A DNA stretch of 64,000 nt, taken from assembly GCA_022453515.1 (NCBI GenBank), contig JAJNNY010000103.1:1-64000 (forward strand). Reading direction: 5' to 3'. The position numbers and the translations under genes were made by a program. Shown one piece after another: positions 1 to 11,377 of the stretch. Positions within the stretch are counted from its first letter, which is position 1, and each line of letters begins with the position of its first letter. The notes beneath the pieces were generated by a model that saw only the letters and a program-made list of their open reading frames with translations, did no database searches and was not told where the DNA came from. This DNA comes from Astrocystis sublimbata. Lineage: Eukaryota > Ascomycota > Sordariomycetes > Xylariales > Xylariaceae.

Positions 1-296
1 CAGTGTTCTCTACTCTAACTGGATGAATTCTAGTCAGTATATCATCCTTAACTTTCTATAAGAAGTCACTGCCCACTTTTTATCGTCACGGAGCCGAAAT
101 GACACCTAAAGGGATACTGTTAACAAGGTAACCTTGGAGGCTGCCGGGTTCAGTCTACAGTCTAGTGTTGCTTACAACGTATGTATCCTTCTTTGACAAG
201 CCAGTCTTCATCTAATGTGGACCATAGCTAGTCCACGATACACGATTCTCCACATCTACGAGCCCTGATCGAACCGAACATACATGCTTGCGCAAG

Positions 297-2090
297 ATGG
301 CTATGCCAATAGCGACTCGAAGTAGAAGGCTAGACGAACTTCCACTATATCAATATGAGCGCCTGCCGTCACTCACAAAATTCCGCGTGATGGAACTCCT
401 ACCTGGCGATGAAAATGAGCCAATCTCTTACCAGCTACACATCGCAGATTGGACGCACCCTCCTACATTCGAGGCAACTTCATACGCATGGGGTGATTCC
501 AGGGACACATACTCTTCGCTTTGCGACGGTTCTAGGCACATGGTATCGCTTAATCTGAGGGATGGTCTGGTAGCGATGCGATCCAAGACCTCCTCTAGGC
601 TGTTATGGGTAGACGCTGTTTGCATCAACCAGATGGATACTGAAGAGCGTGGACAACAAGTGAGCAATATGAGATTGATCTACGAGGGCGCATCGAAGGT
701 ACTGGTCTGGCTAGGGCCGGATGTGGCTCTTCAGGGCCAATATGCCATTGCGGCAATGAACAGAATAACACAAGAGTGCCTGAGGAAGAGGGCTGACAAA
801 AGAGGCGTCGACGAATTATCTTTGAGCTCTATAGATGAGCTATGGGATATATTACCAACAGAGAGACTTGAAGGCCCAAGCGGCGATAATCCAGAGAATT
901 GGAAGGCCGTGGCCTGGTTCTTCTCCCGGCGGTGGTTTACCCGACTCTGGGTCATCCAGGAAGTATATTCTAACCGGCATGTCCAGATGCTTTGCGGAGG
1001 TTCTCAAGTCTCATGGGAAGTTGTCGTACTTGTAGCATCCTATATCGTACGCCATCCCACTCTTTACGGTTATTACAGTCTCCCTGAATCCAATTACACC
1101 AATGCGTACTTTATGCGACGGCGCTTTTGGCTCCAACGAGTGAGTATACCGTCATTACTTAACTGGGGACGATCATTCGAAGCCTCGGAACCCCTCGACA
1201 AGGTTTATGCATTGATGGGGATGCCTTCCTTTACGAAAATGCGAGATCCATGGACAGCAGACTACTCACTGACGAAAAGGGCCCTATACGAGGATGTTGC
1301 TATACGGTGCATCCACCAGATGCAGAATCTCCGTGTTCTCTCGTATAGCCAACACTCCAGTGAAGATCACAGTATCCCGTCTTGGGTTCCGCAATGGGAT
1401 CGTGACGTTCGGTACAAAGAAATCAATGACTCCCTAACAAAAGTTCGCTGGAATGCTTCAGGCAATAAGGGTATATCAACGGTTCTGCAAACTACCCCTG
1501 GTATTCTGAAAGCCAAGGGGTTTATTTTTGACGCTGTTAAAAGCGTTAGTCCACTTGGGGGGGCAGTTTGGTCTCACCGCCAATCAGACCATCCGGTTGT
1601 CAAGCTTTGGGAGAGCCAGAGAACGAAGCCAACCACTTACCCCACCGGCATAACGCCTATGGAAGCATTGTCTCATGTACTGACGGCAGGACTGGGGCAT
1701 AACTTGCGAAAGGCGTCAGAAAATATGAATGTATTTAGAGCGAACTTTTCAGCATACCTCAAACAGTTACCATGCTGCAAAATACGCGCTCCTGCTGGTA
1801 TTAGTCGAGCAATACAAGCAGGCGAGAGTGGAAGTTGGTTCGATTACGAAGATCTTGTTCGCCAAAGATGTCGCAACCGCGCCCTTCTACACACAGAGAA
1901 TGGGTACCTTGGCCTCGGTCCTGTCTGTAAACCAGGAGATTTTGTATGCATCTTATTTGGTGGGGAAGTTCCATTTGTCCTCCGACCCAAAAACGGTGGC
2001 TTCCAATTCGTGGGAGATGCGTATGTGCATGGAATCATGGAGGGCGAAGCAATGAAGAACTATGAAGAGAGAGAATTCGAAATATATTAG
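297..2090 (+). CDS. HET-domain (heterokaryon incompatibility) protein
   Basis: A single-exon protein of 597 aa. The N-terminal third carries the three blocks typical of the HET domain: SYAWGD (about residues 62-67), LWVDAVCINQ (about 103-112) and VWLG (about 137-140). Proteins of this family act in vegetative incompatibility, the fungal non-self recognition response, where HET-domain signalling leads to cell death after fusion of unlike hyphae. The remaining 400 residues have the usual HET tail, with a DKVYALMG block near residue 300 and no second recognisable domain such as NACHT, WD40 or ankyrin. The ATG at 297 was chosen because the frame upstream holds only a TTG. No signal peptide or membrane segment is visible. 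The reading frame is intact, unlike several downstream neighbours. The HET assignment is firm; the allele or partner cannot be known from sequence. Confidence 0.9.
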   Translation: MAMPIATRSRRLDELPLYQYERLPSLTKFRVMELLPGDENEPISYQLHIADWTHPPTFEATSYAWGDSRDTYSSLCDGSRHMVSLNLRDGLVAMRSKTSSRLLWVDAVCINQMDTEERGQQVSNMRLIYEGASKVLVWLGPDVALQGQYAIAAMNRITQECLRKRADKRGVDELSLSSIDELWDILPTERLEGPSGDNPENWKAVAWFFSRRWFTRLWVIQEVYSNRHVQMLCGGSQVSWEVVVLVASYIVRHPTLYGYYSLPESNYTNAYFMRRRFWLQRVSIPSLLNWGRSFEASEPLDKVYALMGMPSFTKMRDPWTADYSLTKRALYEDVAIRCIHQMQNLRVLSYSQHSSEDHSIPSWVPQWDRDVRYKEINDSLTKVRWNASGNKGISTVLQTTPGILKAKGFIFDAVKSVSPLGGAVWSHRQSDHPVVKLWESQRTKPTTYPTGITPMEALSHVLTAGLGHNLRKASENMNVFRANFSAYLKQLPCCKIRAPAGISRAIQAGESGSWFDYEDLVRQRCRNRALLHTENGYLGLGPVCKPGDFVCILFGGEVPFVLRPKNGGFQFVGDAYVHGIMEGEAMKNYEEREFEIY

Positions 2091-3871
2091 ACACGATATC
2101 AACACAGCTTCAAGGCATAATTAGGTAGTTAATTGGCTGTACCAAACCTTTATAGATAAGCGCAAATGAGGAAGACAAGAGAATATGTGTTATAGAAGTG
2201 TGCTTATGAGCATCGTAGACAATCCGACGACATATCCTATCGGCATAACTTTACAAATCAAATACATTTCTAGGCTATCCCTGGAAAGGCCTAGAGCTAT
2301 TTTTCCGTTTCAAAACAAAAGTCCCAATACATTCATTATCGGTCTGTAGACACTATTTTTACACTCTCGAACTAAATCGCTCTATCATTGACAAATTTCT
2401 CCTCGGGGTTTCAGAGTGCCTGTTAAGGTACACATCAACAAACAGAGCAACTACAGTACATCTCCTTCACTGAATGGATCTCCGACTTTTTTTCGTGCGC
2501 GGTGAGGTTCTGGTGCGGCTCTTGACCTGAATAGCATGGTGACTATATTCATGACAGTATCGTCCTTCTGTGAGGGCTCGGGCCAAGCAGTGGCCGGCGT
2601 TGAGTTTTGTGTCACTTCCATTCCTACGACAGAACAATTTTGATTCGGTAAATAGAACAGAAAAGACTACAGTAGCTTGGAGTGGACCATGAGCCAGCTC
2701 GTAAATAGTTGAAGCTCAAGGAGTCCGAGCACCATGGCGATTTCATGGTGGCGATGCCGCTGAAGGCCAAACTCAGCTATTCGCTGTTCCTATTATATGC
2801 CGATGTTTCCTCATCGAGGCCCAGCAGGTGAATTGGAATCAATTCAACGTTAGGCGGACCTGTCTTACTATTTTGCATTACGCTCTCGCCAACGTCATGG
2901 CTACAGCGCCATCGCTACAAAACCATGCATATCACCCCGCACCCGCTGGGGTACAGATACGTCACCGCCATCGCCACTCTTTTTGCCGAAAGGTTGTGGA
3001 AAGACATCATAACATGGAATATGCTATTCTAACAGAGAAAGAAGCGCTTGTGTTCCAAAAAAAAAGATATGGTATCGCGACTCACCTTGAATATTGGCTT
3101 GTTTTTGTTATATTAATAATAATCAAACACACTTGACAACGCAGTTAAGCGATTAAAGTATCGCGTAGTTCAACATCTGCTGTTGTGCGTAACCATAGCT
3201 AAAGCACTACTCACTTGAAGGCTCTGTGACTTGCCAAAATGTTAAGCTGTCGATTGGCTTAATATCCAAAAACCAGGCACACGTGTGAAGAGGTGACATG
3301 GAATGAAGCACTTTCGCAGGTCTATTACTAGCTCAAGAGTACCTCCAACCATTCCACTGCACCAACCTACCTACCTAGGTAGGTGGGATGGATGCGGCCG
3401 GGTGAATGCAACCCAGCGACTGGCTCGATCGCTTTCTCCTCACCTTTGTAGACCGTATCCACCATACCACGAATGAGCAAACATCGTGATATCACACGAC
3501 ATATGTTGTGCACACTCAAATTCCTACTCGACGTCACCAAACCCTGGCTGACCGAACATCAACGGTAACGATCTGGTGGCGATAGCGGTTTCATTGTATG
3601 TTAGGATCCCTGATGTAGGCCATAGGCGTCGACGCGTTGTATTGCTGCCGTTGCTGACAGTCCAATCTTCTTCGTCTCCAAAAGCCTCCGTCAAGCATTC
3701 TCGACGCCCCTGAACGCCCGAGGCAAAGAGCTGCTTATCTTGCATCTCAATCCCACGTCACTTTTTGCACGAGTCACTGTTCGCGACCCAATCGATCCTG
3801 CCGTTAAATGCCCCCTCCTAGCCATGCATACGCCTTTGCATTACTTCGATAGTTACCTATCGCAAAACATC
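2091..3871. other. Gene-poor intergenic stretch
   Basis: About 1.8 kb with no frame that looks coding. A 102-codon frame at 2828-3136 is rich in His and Arg, has no recognisable motif and no splice support. Near 3365-3390 there is a short palindromic run built from CTACCTACCTAGGTAGGT, a motif that recurs elsewhere between genes in this window. Confidence 0.5.
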
Positions 3872-5199
3872 ATGGCAGATCCGAGTGAGCAATTTGCACC
3901 GTCGCCGATAGGTTCAGTCTCTTCAACCGAACAAGCGGGCACGCAGGGGAACAATGTGTATGGGGCTCTCGGTTCTGTCCTTGGATATATCGGCGCTGAG
4001 GTTGCGACCCCTGCGGCTTTTGAGCGGTTGTTATGGCCACAGCGTTACTACTCGAACTTCAAGTTGAAATCCGCGCCCTCCATGGCTGTGCTGGCGCCGA
4101 TGAGTGGCCCGCTTCATAAAATTGGTCTGGCGGTGATGGATAAGATATTCCAGCACGGAATTCTCAAGGGACCTCATCAGGGCCATATGCTAGGTACTGC
4201 TTTCTTCCCTGAATTGGGGTGGACGTATACAATGCACAGCGAGGATGAGAACTTCCCCAAGCACACGGAACCCCTCAGAAACTGTCTCTGGGCCCGAGCC
4301 TTGGCCCGCATCTGTATACCCACGATTCACAGTCACGACGGACGTGGAATATTCGATAACGTTGAGAAAGCTTATCCTTCAGCCCTCCGAGCAAGAGTGA
4401 CTGTCAGTCATATTACATTAACTCCTGCGACACCGGCAGACCGAGCCTCAATGATACCTTTCGTTTCTGAGGATACTAGGACTCCTGGTATTGGAGTTTT
4501 CCTTGGGGTGATTACGTCCGAGCTCAGCGCCATCGTCACTGCGACTGTCATATTTGCAATCCAGCATTCTCCATGGGCTTTCCTTTGGCTCATCCCCCTA
4601 TCTGTTAGGCTAGTGAGCACAGCCCTTTCGCTCCACCGTGAACAACTCATTCGAGCTACGGAGGCCTTGTCGTCAAACGATCCTAGTTTCAACTTTGAGA
4701 TACATAGCCCTTAGTCGGACGGCAATTTCATGTTAATGACTGGACCTTCAACCCTGGTCCTTCAGTTTTTCCGGCACTACGGGCACCCCAAGCGTGATCG
4801 TTTCAAGGAGATCGCGCAACTGATATCCATCGTGCTTTTCCTCTGCATACTCCCATTCGAACTCGTCGTGTCTATTATTTTGATGCCGATCAATCTTCAG
4901 TACGTCTGGCTGGGCTATCAGATCTACGTCATCCTGATGATGCACATATGTCGATATTCCCACTGGGGAAATCCAGCTACGACAGAGGGCAAAATAGCCG
5001 AGGCTTTCAGTAAACAAATGTGTGGGAGCTGCACCGCTGGGCCGAGAAGGAGTCTTGTATTTTGTTCGGCCACAGCCGTGAGGGCCCTGAAACCCTCAAA
5101 GCGACTCTTTCCATCACATACCACAGTCGTTACAGAGAAGGCCAGGAAACTATGCGGGTACTTCTGCGTGGGGTTGATAATCAAGTTCCCCGGGCATGA
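3872..5199 (+). pseudogene. Integral membrane protein gene broken by an in-frame stop and a frameshift
   Basis: The coding frame opens with a good ATG at 3872 and runs to a TAG at 4712-4714. The same frame then continues with coding-like sequence (SDGNFMLMTGPS..., then FFRHYGHPKRDRF) until about 5010. From about 5014 the sense continues in another frame (WELHRWAEKESCILFGHS..., TITYHSRYREGQE-like) to a TGA at 5197-5199. Visible hydrophobic segments lie around 4490-4640 and 4820-4960, so the parent was a polytopic membrane protein of about 440 aa; its function is unknown. The TAG sits where CAG would restore the frame, a CpA to TpA change of the kind produced by RIP. Two independent lesions argue for a pseudogene rather than one assembly error. 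An intron does not explain the 5003-5022 shift, because there is no room for one. The family was not identified by name. Confidence 0.65.
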
Positions 5200-5571
5200 A
5201 CGATCTGGTGGGTTCAATACCAAGCGATCACATTGGTTATATGAGCTGACTTACAGCCGTTTTCGTTTTGCGCCATATTAATTGTCCAGTTAACCATTTG
5301 TTTGAAGAAAATACGGACCGTGTTTCATTGTATGAAAACCATGTATATAAACAATGTTAGTTCCACTAGGCCATTCTTATAACCGCCAGATTAGGAGCTG
5401 GGTTGGTAACAGCCAGCGAATCACTGGTGTTGTATGTTCTCCTCTTTTTACACTAACCGAGAGCTCAACCTCTTGCTTATAGTTACATCGCTATTACTTT
5501 AACATTTTGCGACAACTAAACAGCCACCAAACCAACCAAGGGCAAATTCTACTAGCTAATTACAAGCCATC

Positions 5572-6320
5572 CTACTTCATATTGTACTTACCCTTCCCCT
5601 CAGCATCCACCTCCACCGCCTCCCGATACAACCTCTCAACATCCCCCGCACCCCCCAGCCCATCCGCCAATAACGCTACAGCCGCCTCCGCGCTCATCGC
5701 CGCCAAAGGCTCGACGGTAGTCGGCAGCTGCACGCCCCCATGGCAGACAATGCCCATATGGGGCTGCTCAGAGACGCAGGAGCGCTGGAGAAGGCCACGG
5801 ATGCGTCTGTCTCATCAATGGTTTCGTGGCGCGTCACCTCCAGCGTCGCGAGCCAGAGGACGAAGCCGGCGGTGAAGTGGTCGGGCTTGAGCAGCCCGTC
5901 GGTGAGGTATATGTAGTCGTAGGTTGTGCCGGCGTAGAGGGGCGTCTGGCGCAGCAGAAGCTGCTGCATGGGGAACACGGGCGCCAGCGCCGGCACCGCC
6001 CGGAAGCCACAACCTCTTTCGCAGAGCGACCGACTGCAAAGACTACCGTGGCGTGCACGAGCACCTCGGTGTTGTGTGCGGCCAGGGCGAGGATCCGGGC
6101 GCTGGGCGCAGGCTGGGTTTTGCGGCAGACATATCTCGCGCAAAGATGCGGCCGCTGATAGCACGGCCGCAAGGTCCTCTGGCAAGCCATTGATGCTGTC
6201 TATACAGACGCTCAGAGACTTGATGGGTTTCTCAGCCTCTGCGGCGTCGTGCAACACGGCCCCTAGGACGGCGAGGGCGAGGTTTTCGACAAGTTTTAGG
6301 CCCAGGTGCCATTACCGTCA
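5572..6320 (-). pseudogene. Decayed minus-strand gene, family not recognised
   Basis: Coding-like sequence on the minus strand switches frame at least twice. One frame (about 6320-6130) gives LVENLALAVLGAVLHDAAE and a leucine-rich stretch ending in LREICLPQNPA. A second frame (about 6130-6035) gives ILALAAHNTEVLVHATVVF. A third (about 6030-5780) gives FPMQQLLLRQTPLYAGTTYD and YLTDGLLKPDHF, followed by FSSAPASL. A fourth frame (5757-5572) runs to a stop. The leucine spacing in the first part could be from an F-box/leucine-rich-repeat type protein, but this is weak. No set of GT..AG introns joins the pieces cleanly, so small indels are the simpler explanation. The GC content is high, unlike the AT-rich flanks, which fits a former coding region. 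Confidence 0.4.
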
Positions 6321-6752
6321 GGAATGTACCTGTCGTCTCGCGGAAGGGCCTTCAAGCCCGGAAGTCGGCCAATGTGATGTACGAGTGATGATGTGTGGAC
6401 GTCTTCACGGTCAGCTCTTTATACAGAACAGATGCAGATGTCCCCAAGTCATGGAAGTGTTAGTTATCATCCTAGAATTTCACGATGGAATAGATCTTTT
6501 CAGACACTACTTGAGCATCCTTGGTCACTCAATGACTCTCAGTAAGATATGTGGAATGCTGCAACATAAAAAGTATGTCATATCATTTTCCAATTGCTAA
6601 TACTAATAATTCGGACAACTCCACTCCACCATCTATATAATTATGCATCCCATTCTCTTCCACAAGAGCCTTGATGCATGCGATGGGGCCATTCCCAATC
6701 ACGCCACACTCGATTTATTCTCAGTCGTCAGATTGGAGGGATACGTTTCATT

Positions 6753-8489
6753 TCATGCCGCCATCATACGACTCTTGGCGCGCAGAGCAGGGCCGAATCT
6801 ATACAGCACGAACGGGATCGGCAGCAGGGCCAGGCCAATGAAGCCGAGGAGACTCGTGGCCCAGGGAATGCCGAGCTTTTTGTACATCTGGACCGTGAAC
6901 AGAGGAAACATGGCGCCGTAGGTGTCGATTATGAAGGTGACGCCGCCAAGCTGAGTATACGTTAATTAGCAAATGGGATAATGGAATGATCAGGGGTGGC
7001 TCTAGTCTATTACGAGCAAAGTAAAGCAGACTTACGAACAAAGTGACAATGCCCCAGCCAAAAGGGACACCCGCTGCTATCGGGACGAGGTAGTGTACGC
7101 CGGGCCGCGCCGTCCACGCAAACCAGAACAGGGCAACAGGCACGCCAAAGGCGCCGAACATACTTATGTAAAGCCTCTCCTCAGGCGGCGGCCTGGCCGG
7201 GGCGTAAGCTCTTTTTCTCTTCTGATACACCGTCTTGTCGATGATGGCAAACGTGAGCACCGCCAAAACCGTACCGATCGTGATGCCCAAGAACGCCAGC
7301 CCAATCGCTCCCGGACCGAAATGATAGACACTCCCAAAGACATACGGATAACTCTCGAAAAACGCAAACAGCACGCCGAAGACAAAAGCGTGGTACAGCG
7401 ACCAGCTGACGACGATGGGCTCCGCGACCAGCATGCGCAGCGGTCTTACGAGGGTAATCATGAGCAGCATCTTGAGGGCCGTCGCGGGCGGTGGTTTAGG
7501 AGGGCCGGGCAAACCTCTCTTCTTAGCGCGGCGCGCGAGGATGATCTTCTTGCTGGTCTCGCGGCTCGGCAGGACGAGGAGGCCGATGGGGCCCGCGATG
7601 AGCAGGAGCACCCACATGAGCCAGCGCCAGTCGCGGCGGGTCTGCATGGTGTAGCCGCCGATGAGGGGCCCGAGGCTGGGGCCGAGGAAGAAGGTACTAG
7701 TTATGAGGACCGTGGCCAGGCCGCCTCCGTGCTCCATGTCCCAGACGTCGGCGACGGTGCCGGCGCCGACGGCCAGGGCCGGCGAGCCGCAGCACGATTA
7801 AGCTTCCCATGTTCCGTGCCAGACCCGCGCCGGCTGTGAAGAGCAGGAATAGTGGGAGTGTGATGAGGTACACGGCCTTGCGCCCCTGCGTCTCGGATAT
7901 CGGCGCTCCGATGATCGGCCCGAAGCCTAGGCCGAGGGCGTAAAAGGAGAGACCGAGGAGCGAGACGGTGAGGCTGACGTGGAATTGCTTCTGCACGGCG
8001 AAGACGCCGGCGGAGAAGACGGAGGTGCCGAGGGAGCTGGGGGCTGTATTAGTGGTTTGACTTGAGTCCGATTTGATGGATTGAAAGAGAACGTCTCAGG
8101 GGTTGGTGATTAGCATCTCTTGTTATTCACTTACACCGAGAATCCGTACAATGCGGGTAGCATGGTATGGTATATCCTTGACCTGAGACTCCAGTTCTTG
8201 GGATTGTCCGGGTCGGCAGGGCCACCCCAGTCCGTGATGGCATCGCTTTTCTCTGCTGGGAAAGGTGCGGGTGGAAAGGGTGTCGACGGGTCTGCTGCCG
8301 CTGGTTTCGTCTCATTTTCGACCCGGGGAAGGCGGGGGTGTCGGGCTCGTCGTCTCCCAGTGAGGGTCTGGGGAAACGCGTAGCAGTCTCAACGGACAAG
8401 CCACTCGTTTGGTTGTTGGGAGTTTGGGCATGGCCTGGATGATGAGCAGTATGTGGTGGCTGCTGCTGCTGCTGCTCTTGGGACGCCAT
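6753..8489 (-). pseudogene. MFS multidrug-type transporter with a frameshift and an internal deletion
   Basis: Minus-strand DHA1-like major facilitator. Exons are 8489-8135, 8036-7036 and 6950-6753, with introns 8134-8037 (GTAAGT..CAG) and 7035-6951 (GTAAGT..CAG). The product has a polar, glutamine-rich cytoplasmic N-terminus, a DWGGPADPDNPKNW segment typical of fungal drug-efflux MFS, then about 12 hydrophobic segments including ISETQGRKAVY, GPSLGPLIGGY and a long central loop (RAKKRGLPGPPKPPP). Two lesions are visible. The N-terminal frame (MASQEQQQ... to TPAFPGS) is out of register with the following frame near 8305-8340, in a C/G run. Near 7780-7790 about 20 nt are missing where the family has an RFFAGFFGSP-like block, shifting the frame. 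The first could be a base-call error; the second looks like a true deletion. If functional in relatives it would export small toxic molecules across the plasma membrane. Confidence 0.75.
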
Positions 8490-9751
8490 GTCGTCCTCGG
8501 TGTTGCTTGCTTGCCACCTTCAAGTCACAACACGATGCCAAGGTGATAGTCTGAGATAATGAATTACAATATTAAGATATATTTGCTGTTGACCAAAAGT
8601 AGTGAGGTGACTGAAGATGTTGGAAGACTGGGAGCAATTGGCTCTGGCGAGGACAACAAGTGTTGCATCGCCGACCTCCCTACATCAGCCCACAACTGTT
8701 GGTATATACCTAGCACCTACCTCCCAACTTAAAATAAGGTCATAGTACGTCGCTTCCTACTTTGCCCAGCTAGGCAGGGACATGCCTACCAACTTGAACA
8801 GTATGGCTGCAAGCACCGGCGCCGCTTTCTGGTAGACAGATCAACATTGTAACACAGGAGGAAAGGCAACAAGGAGCGGCCGGGTACGTGTAAGTCGTTT
8901 GTTAGAACTTGGAGGGAACCTCGGCACCCCACTAACACCTTCCCCCCCTCGGGAGCAAGCAAGCAATCAGAGCCTGCAAAATTTGAAATGCGGTAGGCTG
9001 CAGTCACTCATAATAGTAATATTGCTTGTTTTTCAACATGTCTTGTGCCGTCGACAATCCTCATGTTTGTAAGTGTGATGTATGGGAGGGTGTTGCGAGC
9101 CGTCTATAATCAGCATGGGCGTCAGGGGTAGGGGTGTGAAGATACAGTAGGTAAGTGACCCACCACAGCTCCATCAAGCCTCGGCAGATATCCATATCCA
9201 CCTATGGCAGATCCGTGGCCCTGGGGACGACCCTCTTATGACTCCATCGAAGCCCCATGTAGAACCTCGGGAAGCGGCATGTTGACCCACACAGACCCCA
9301 CTCAAGCTCAGCCCAGCCCACTTGAGCAAATCAGGTCCCAGATTGCCGGGTCTTGTCGATTGAAGGACAGGGGGATAGGGTCCTAACCGCCTGGCTGACA
9401 GGGGACCCCCTGAGGTCTGCTCAGGTGACCTAGGACCAGCCATGCCACATGCCGTAACGGCCCTCAGCAGCTATAAGCTGACTGGCCTGTAAGACACTCA
9501 GACAGATAAAGCAATGGAAATTTATCAAACAGATTGTTGCTGCTGATTTTACCTGAGCTGGGCTGATGTTTCCGCTATCGCGCTCCAACATATGCCAACC
9601 ACCGTCACAGTCACACACGGGTATCCCATCACACTGAGACCGCAGACAACCACACGCATCCACCTGCACTGCACCCAACAACACTCACGTATGAATCCTC
9701 AAATTATATCCTCTCGTGAGAAAACAAAACAAAACAATACCATAATCAAAC
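8490..9751. other. Intergenic stretch
   Basis: About 1.26 kb with no supported gene. It holds the upstream regions of the divergent MFS relic and the thioesterase gene. Short frames here have no motif. Confidence 0.5.
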
Positions 9752-10537
9752 ATGGCCCCAGCGACCTTCAAAACGCAACTCGAAGCCTCGTCCTACCACG
9801 CCCCAGGCGGCGGCGAGCTGTACAAGCCGCTGCGCGCCGCCATCGTGGAGCTGGCTCTCGCGCAGGGCTACGACGGGCCGACGATGATGGAGCACGGCGT
9901 GGTGTGGGCCGACGACCAGGACCCGTGGGGCCACATCATGAACGCCGGCTTCCCGCACTACGTCTCCGCCTGCAACTTCCGGCTTTTCGAAAGCTTCGAG
10001 GCGCATCTCAAAAAAGACAAGTTCATGGACCTCATGCAGGTCCGTGGTATTGGTGTTATTGTCAAGAGTACTACTCTTGATATCAAGAGGCCGGTTTCTT
10101 ATCCTGATTCTGTGAGTACTTATTTTTGAGCTCGATTGAAATGAATTGGATTGAATGAAGGAGGGTGGGTGGGTGGGAGTGCTGGTGTGTGTGATGTGTG
10201 TGTGATGTATGTGATGTGACGGACGGCTGCTAATGTTGAGAGTGCGGTGGTTTAGATCATTGTCGCAAACAGACTCGATGAGGTCAAGCCGGATCGCTAT
10301 CACGTCACCACGACGGTGTGGTCCTTGAGGCAGCAGGCCCCGGTCGCGGAATCCAACGGATGGGTCGTCTTCTTCGACTACTCCAAGGGAAAGCCGGCGA
10401 ACCTCATCGAAGCGGGCGGCGTGCACGCGGATCTCCATGCGGCCATCACGGAGAAGGCCAAGATTACGAATGAGAAGCGTGCGAAGTGGGAAGCGGCCAA
10501 CCCCAAGAAACCTAGAGCTGCGAAGGCGAAGCTGTAA
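9752..10537 (+). CDS. Thioesterase-like protein, hotdog fold (4HBT type)
   Basis: Two exons, 9752-10111 and 10256-10537, joined across a 144-nt intron (GTGAGT..TAG, with a GCTAAT branch-like site), give 213 aa. Residues about 45-130 resemble the 4-hydroxybenzoyl-CoA thioesterase group: WADDQDPWGHIMNAGFPHYV matches the catalytic-loop pattern in which an Asp precedes a helix of the hotdog fold, followed by FRLFESFEAHL. Such enzymes hydrolyse acyl-CoA or acyl-carrier thioesters. The C-terminus is a lysine-rich tail (KKPRAAKAKL). No targeting peptide is evident, so a cytosolic site is inferred. The frame is intact although both neighbours are broken. The substrate is unknown; the nearby lipoxygenase and desaturase sequences suggest lipids only by proximity. 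Confidence 0.8.
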
Positions 10538-10762
10538 TTATAATAATCGCAATTCTCTCTCCAAGAGTTGTTTTTGTTTGTATGTGTATATTGTCTCTAC
10601 CTACCTCGATCGCAAAATTTAATGCTGCTGCGCGCATTGATCAGAGATGTAAGCCAATCGTGTATCATCAATACCCCCACACGTTACTACAGATCCGACG
10701 ACAGTCGGCCATTTTTACTCTCTGGGCACCCCTCACTCGCTTCCAACCTAGCCTTCTCCGGC

Positions 10763-11377
10763 TCAACATCCATCCCCCTCGTCATCGTCGCTAGGCGGAT
10801 GCGGCCTCTGGATCTCATACCCAATATGCCGCGCCATGCAATCAATGTAACTATTCGCCTCAGGCGAGAAGTACGGCAACTCCCGTCTCGCATCGCCGAC
10901 AGGCCAATCGTCCTCGAGATAGAAGCGCTTGACATCCTCCACATACAGCGTATTCAGCCCATGCTTGCCCGCCCGTCTCAGGACCCCAAACATATTGCCG
11001 TACCGCGCCAACAAGCATATCGCCATTTTATTTCCGAAGCGGAAGGCAGGGTTGTGGGGTTTTGAATCGTTGTTGCGGCGGCGGCGGTGGTGCTCTGCTG
11101 CGTCTTCGAAGGACAGGGTTGTCCCGTCTTTGGATGCGGCGATGAGCTGGGCGAAAAGGGTTTTGTTGAGGTTTACGTTGTCCCCGAGAATGCGGTCGTT
11201 GCGCGTCGGAGCCGCGGGGCAGTTGATGTTGTATTGCACCGCGTCGCTGGCGAGCATGTCGAGGTCGATGCGGTCGTGGCCTGGGTAGGGTAGTGCTTCT
11301 TGACTGGCTCGAGCACTATCATGAATAGCAGTCCCAATCACAGTCTCAATCCCAAGCCCCGCAACCCTAACCCGCAA
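10763..11377 (-). pseudogene. Chloroperoxidase-like (heme-thiolate peroxidase, family 2) fragment
   Basis: An open minus-strand frame matches the distal half of fungal chloroperoxidase/peroxygenase-like proteins: DLDMLASDAVQYN, then TRNDRILGDNVNLNKTLF, a helix with EDAAEHHRRRR, NPAFRFGNK and VEDVKRFYLEDDWPVG. The family binds heme through a cysteine in a PCP motif near the N-terminus; that part is missing. The frame has no ATG at its 5' end. It extends without one to about 11450, where a TAG closes it, and there it runs antisense to a lipoxygenase relic. The product would therefore lack the heme ligand. It is most likely a truncated pseudogene, though an unseen upstream exon cannot be fully excluded. 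Confidence 0.6.

Noticed and set aside
2828..3136. 102-codon plus-strand frame
   Set aside because: No ATG at its start, unusual composition, no splice support and no recognised motif.
8380..8460. A short intron that would repair the MFS N-terminal frameshift
   Set aside because: The GT..AG pairs tried here give introns of 37 nt or less, and the 37-nt one leads to a stop in the following frame.
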